NCBI GenBank assembly: GCA_013177935.1
Contig: JABLXZ010000003.1
Coordinates: 1-64,000 of the forward strand
Direction of reading: 5' to 3'
Source: a candidate division WOR-3 bacterium
GTDB taxonomy: Bacteria; Hydrothermota; Tepidihabitantia; Tepidihabitantales; Tepidihabitantaceae
Length of the DNA: 64,000 nt
Positions 61,942 through 64,000 of this stretch are shown one piece after another; within the stretch, counting starts at the first letter, position 1; the number at the start of each line of letters is the position of its first letter. The notes under the pieces are model-generated. The model was given only the letters and a program-made list of their open reading frames with translations. It did no database searches and had not been told where the DNA came from. The translations under genes were made by a program, and so were the position numbers.

Positions 61942-62508
61942 TCTTTCGGTAAAAATCACTAACTTCGGGGAAAGATGGCTACAGTGTTGGCTGGCTCATT
62001 TACGGTTTTGTCGAGTTTACCTGTTTTAACCTCGGGCTCTTTGCGAGATTAAGTATGCTAAAATCAATTGCAGGCGTGCAATTGTTTTACCTTCAATCGT
62101 CATAGTGGTAATGGTTCGATAAGTTAACAAGATAGCGGTTCGCCAATTCAATTCTGGATTCGCTGGCAGGACGAATCCCGGATTGGCTACCTGAGTCATT
62201 ACCCGGTTCAAATAGATGGGGAATGGGAGATTGAGTTGCCAAGCCCTTATATAAACCCGGTCTGGCGTTAGGGCCGGGTAATTTTTAACGGGTGTCTGGT
62301 ATGCTGATTTATTTGCTTTTAGCAGGTTAACATTGCAGTTACTCTGATGCACCCTTTCTATCACAGTTTTATATTGTACCGTTTTTACCCATTTGTGGGG
62401 ATTTTTCGATTGCTTCGCAAGAGGTTTAGATAGAGGAAAGTGATAAGAAAAATGGTGGTAAGATAGAGCATTTCAATAAGCAGGCAATTTCTCAGGAACA
62501 CCGAACCC

Positions 62509-62537
62509 TTGACTTAAGGTAATTTTTTAGGTATAAT
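62509..62537 (+). promoter_or_regulatory. Promoter of nfnAB operon
   Basis: TTGACT (62509-62514), 17-nt spacer, TATAAT (62532-62537). It gives a leader of about 70 nt ending in AAAGGAGG. No riboswitch fold is recognised in the leader. Confidence 0.8.
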
Positions 62538-62614
62538 TCGCATCAATTTATTGGTTAGTTTAGTTAGAACGGAAATGAAGGAATAGTTTTTTGTTTTATC
62601 CCAAAGGAGGAATT

Positions 62615-63475
62615 TTGGTTAAGATATTGAAAAAGCAGGTGTTAGCGCCACAAATTAAGATGTTTGAACTGGATGCGCCCGAAATCGCCCAAAAGGCGCA
62701 GCCAGGGCAGTTTGTTGTAGTGCGGGTGAATGAAGAGGGGGAAAGAATACCTTTGACTGTGGCGGATACTCGTCCTGAGGAGGGGGTGTTGGTAATCGTT
62801 TTTCAGGAGGTTGGTAAGTCCACAATGCTTTTAGGTACGCTTGAAGAGGGTGAGATGATTATGGACCTGATTGGACCCCTTGGGAAACCCAGTGAAATTG
62901 AGCGGTTCGGAACGGTGGTGTGTGTTGCCGGGGGTGTTGGAACGCCGGAGATTTTTCCGGTTGCCCGGGCGCTGAAACAGGCGGGAAATAAGGTGATTTC
63001 AATCATCGGGTTCCGGAATCGGGAGCTGGTTTTGATGGAGGAAAAGATGCGTGCTGTTTCCGATGAGTTGATTGTTGCGACCGATGATGGTTCGTACGGG
63101 GTTAAGGGTTTTGTCACCGATGTTTTAAGGCAGGTCTTGAATCGGGGGGAAAAGGTGGATAGGTGTTTTGCAGTTGGTCCGGTAATTATGATGAAAATGG
63201 TTTCGCTTCTTACGAAGGAGTATGGTGTACCGACCGTTGTCAGTTTGAACCCAATAATGTTAGATGCGACCGGGATGTGTGGTGTTTGCCGGGTTGAGGT
63301 CGACGGTGAGACAAAGTTTGCCTGTGTTGATGGCCCGGAGTTTGATGGCCACAAGGTCAATTTTGACCAGTTGATGGCACGGTTACGCACTTATGTTAAT
63401 GAGGAAAAACAGGCGGTGGAACTTTTCCTGAAATCCCGGGGTTGCGGTTGCGAAAAAGGAGGTGCCCGTGGCTAA
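62615..63475 (+). CDS. nfnA: Ferredoxin-NADP+ reductase subunit alpha (NfnA/SudB-like)
   Basis: A 286-residue FAD/NAD(P)-binding reductase of the dihydroorotate dehydrogenase electron-transfer family. QPGQFVVVRVNEEGERIPLTVAD binds FAD, VCVAGGVGTPEIFPVARALK binds the nicotinamide nucleotide, and DATGMCGVCRVEV plus the later Cys (FACVDGPEF) hold a 2Fe-2S cluster. Followed by the GltD-like subunit, it makes the NfnAB complex, which in anaerobes bifurcates electrons between NADH, NADPH and ferredoxin, or alternatively a sulfide dehydrogenase. I choose the TTG at 62615, 4 nt after AAAGGAGG, over the in-frame TTG at 62591. Confidence 0.92.
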   Translation: MVKILKKQVLAPQIKMFELDAPEIAQKAQPGQFVVVRVNEEGERIPLTVADTRPEEGVLVIVFQEVGKSTMLLGTLEEGEMIMDLIGPLGKPSEIERFGTVVCVAGGVGTPEIFPVARALKQAGNKVISIIGFRNRELVLMEEKMRAVSDELIVATDDGSYGVKGFVTDVLRQVLNRGEKVDRCFAVGPVIMMKMVSLLTKEYGVPTVVSLNPIMLDATGMCGVCRVEVDGETKFACVDGPEFDGHKVNFDQLMARLRTYVNEEKQAVELFLKSRGCGCEKGGARG

Positions 63476-64000
63476 GATCAGTCCAAAACGAACACCGATG
63501 TCCGAGCAACCGGCGGACAAGCGGCGGCACAATTTTGATGAGGTCCCTTATGGGTACACGCCCGAGCAGGCAATGGCTGAGGCACAGCGTTGTCTCCAGT
63601 GCAAAAAACCCTCCTGTGTTAGCGGTTGTCCGGTTCAGGTGGATATTCCGGGTTTTATCCGTGAGGTAGCACAGGGTAATTTCCTTGAAGCGGTTAAAAT
63701 TATGAAGCGGACGAATGTGTTGCCCGCAATATGTGGCAGGGTTTGTCCCCAGGAAGTACAGTGCGAAGGTGCCTGTATTTTAGGTAAGAAAATGGAGCCG
63801 GTGGCGATTGGCAATCTGGAACGGTTTATCGCCGATTGGGAGGCAACCCAGCCCGAGTGTGTGATGTGCGAAATTCAGCCGGCAACCGGGAAGAAGGTGG
63901 CGGTTGTTGGTGCCGGACCCGCCGGGTTAACAATTGCTGGTGATATGAGGAAGTTAGGGCACAGCGTGACGATTTTTGAGGCGCTGCATAAACCGGGCGG
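63468..64000 (+). CDS. nfnB: NfnB/GltD-like NADPH oxidoreductase subunit (3' end outside window)
   Basis: A GTG at 63468, inside the end of nfnA and 5 nt after AAAGGAGGT, opens a frame that runs off the window (177 codons seen). The start MAKISPKRTPMSEQPADKRR leads to the cysteine region RCLQCKKPSCVSGCPVQVDI and ICGRVCPQEVQCEGACILG, the two 4Fe-4S sites of the GltD/SudA family. The first FAD-binding Rossmann motif VAVVGAGPAGLTIAGDMRKLG then follows. It is the large subunit partner of NfnA. The 8-nt overlap means both are translated together. Confidence 0.95.
   Translation, partial: MAKISPKRTPMSEQPADKRRHNFDEVPYGYTPEQAMAEAQRCLQCKKPSCVSGCPVQVDIPGFIREVAQGNFLEAVKIMKRTNVLPAICGRVCPQEVQCEGACILGKKMEPVAIGNLERFIADWEATQPECVMCEIQPATGKKVAVVGAGPAGLTIAGDMRKLGHSVTIFEALHKPG

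Larger units (their letters stand above)
61908..62614. other. Gene-free region between divergent genes
   Basis: About 700 nt. The ends hold the promoters of the TPR gene and of nfnA. The middle has a minus-strand frame (62026-62364, 112 codons) that lacks a ribosome site, starts without promoter support and has an unconvincing sequence. No RNA gene or repeat is recognised. Confidence 0.55.

Noticed and set aside
62026-62364. 112-codon minus-strand frame in the gap before nfnA
   Set aside because: No promoter or ribosome site, unconvincing composition; probably chance.

Overview
The window reads as chromosome of a diderm (Gram-negative) bacterium. It encodes an Omp85/TamB envelope pair, a TonB-dependent receptor, many lipoproteins, SecDF and an O-antigen-type polysaccharide cluster. 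The mix of a Bacteroidetes-style receptor/DUF4249 pair, a Taq-like PolA, a separate GlyQ subunit and NfnAB-type oxidoreductase genes would suit an uncultured FCB-related lineage such as candidate phylum WOR-3. That placement is an inference from gene content, not a database result.

Layout. 1-2.2 kb: 3' part of clpB. 2.3-14.3 kb: an accessory island, visibly richer in A/T from about 5 to 14 kb. It holds an AAA+ ATPase, a small PD-(D/E)XK-like protein, a divergently placed DNA methyltransferase plus HhH-GPD/FeS glycosylase-like pair, a zinc-ribbon membrane protein, and a tightly coupled operon: small ORF, Dam-type methyltransferase, HerA-like ATPase and NurA-like nuclease. A small basic protein follows. 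14.3-25.4 kb: glyQ with an HD hydrolase, tRNA-Asp(GTC), secreted and lipoproteins, a SAM methyltransferase, a TonB receptor/DUF4249 operon and a nitroreductase. 25.6-40.4 kb: polA followed by wecB, Wzz, Wzx, O-antigen ligase and six glycosyltransferases. 40.4-44.2 kb: pdxJ-secD-secF-pgpA. 44.3-49.4 kb: WG-repeat protein, a DUF559 nuclease surrounded by palindromic repeats, a BamE-like lipoprotein, cinA, thpR and a flavoprotein. 49.9-64 kb: nfeD/SPFH, a P-type ATPase, TamA-like/TamB, a helicase-dead PriA, a TPR protein and nfnA plus the start of nfnB.

Two features run through the window. Promoters are unusually easy to read: TTGACN, usually a 16-nt spacer, then TATACT or TATTAT. At ten genes the -10 box ends only 5-12 nt before a start codon that lacks a Shine-Dalgarno sequence, so those mRNAs are predicted to be leaderless or nearly so; other genes have an AAGGAGG site. 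Second, two replication proteins have lost activities typical of their families: PolA has no 3'-5' exonuclease residues and PriA has no Walker A.

Best candidates for undescribed biology are the methyltransferase/glycosylase pair (5780-7931), the Dam-HerA-NurA operon (9270-13564) and the DUF559-palindrome element (45562-46942).
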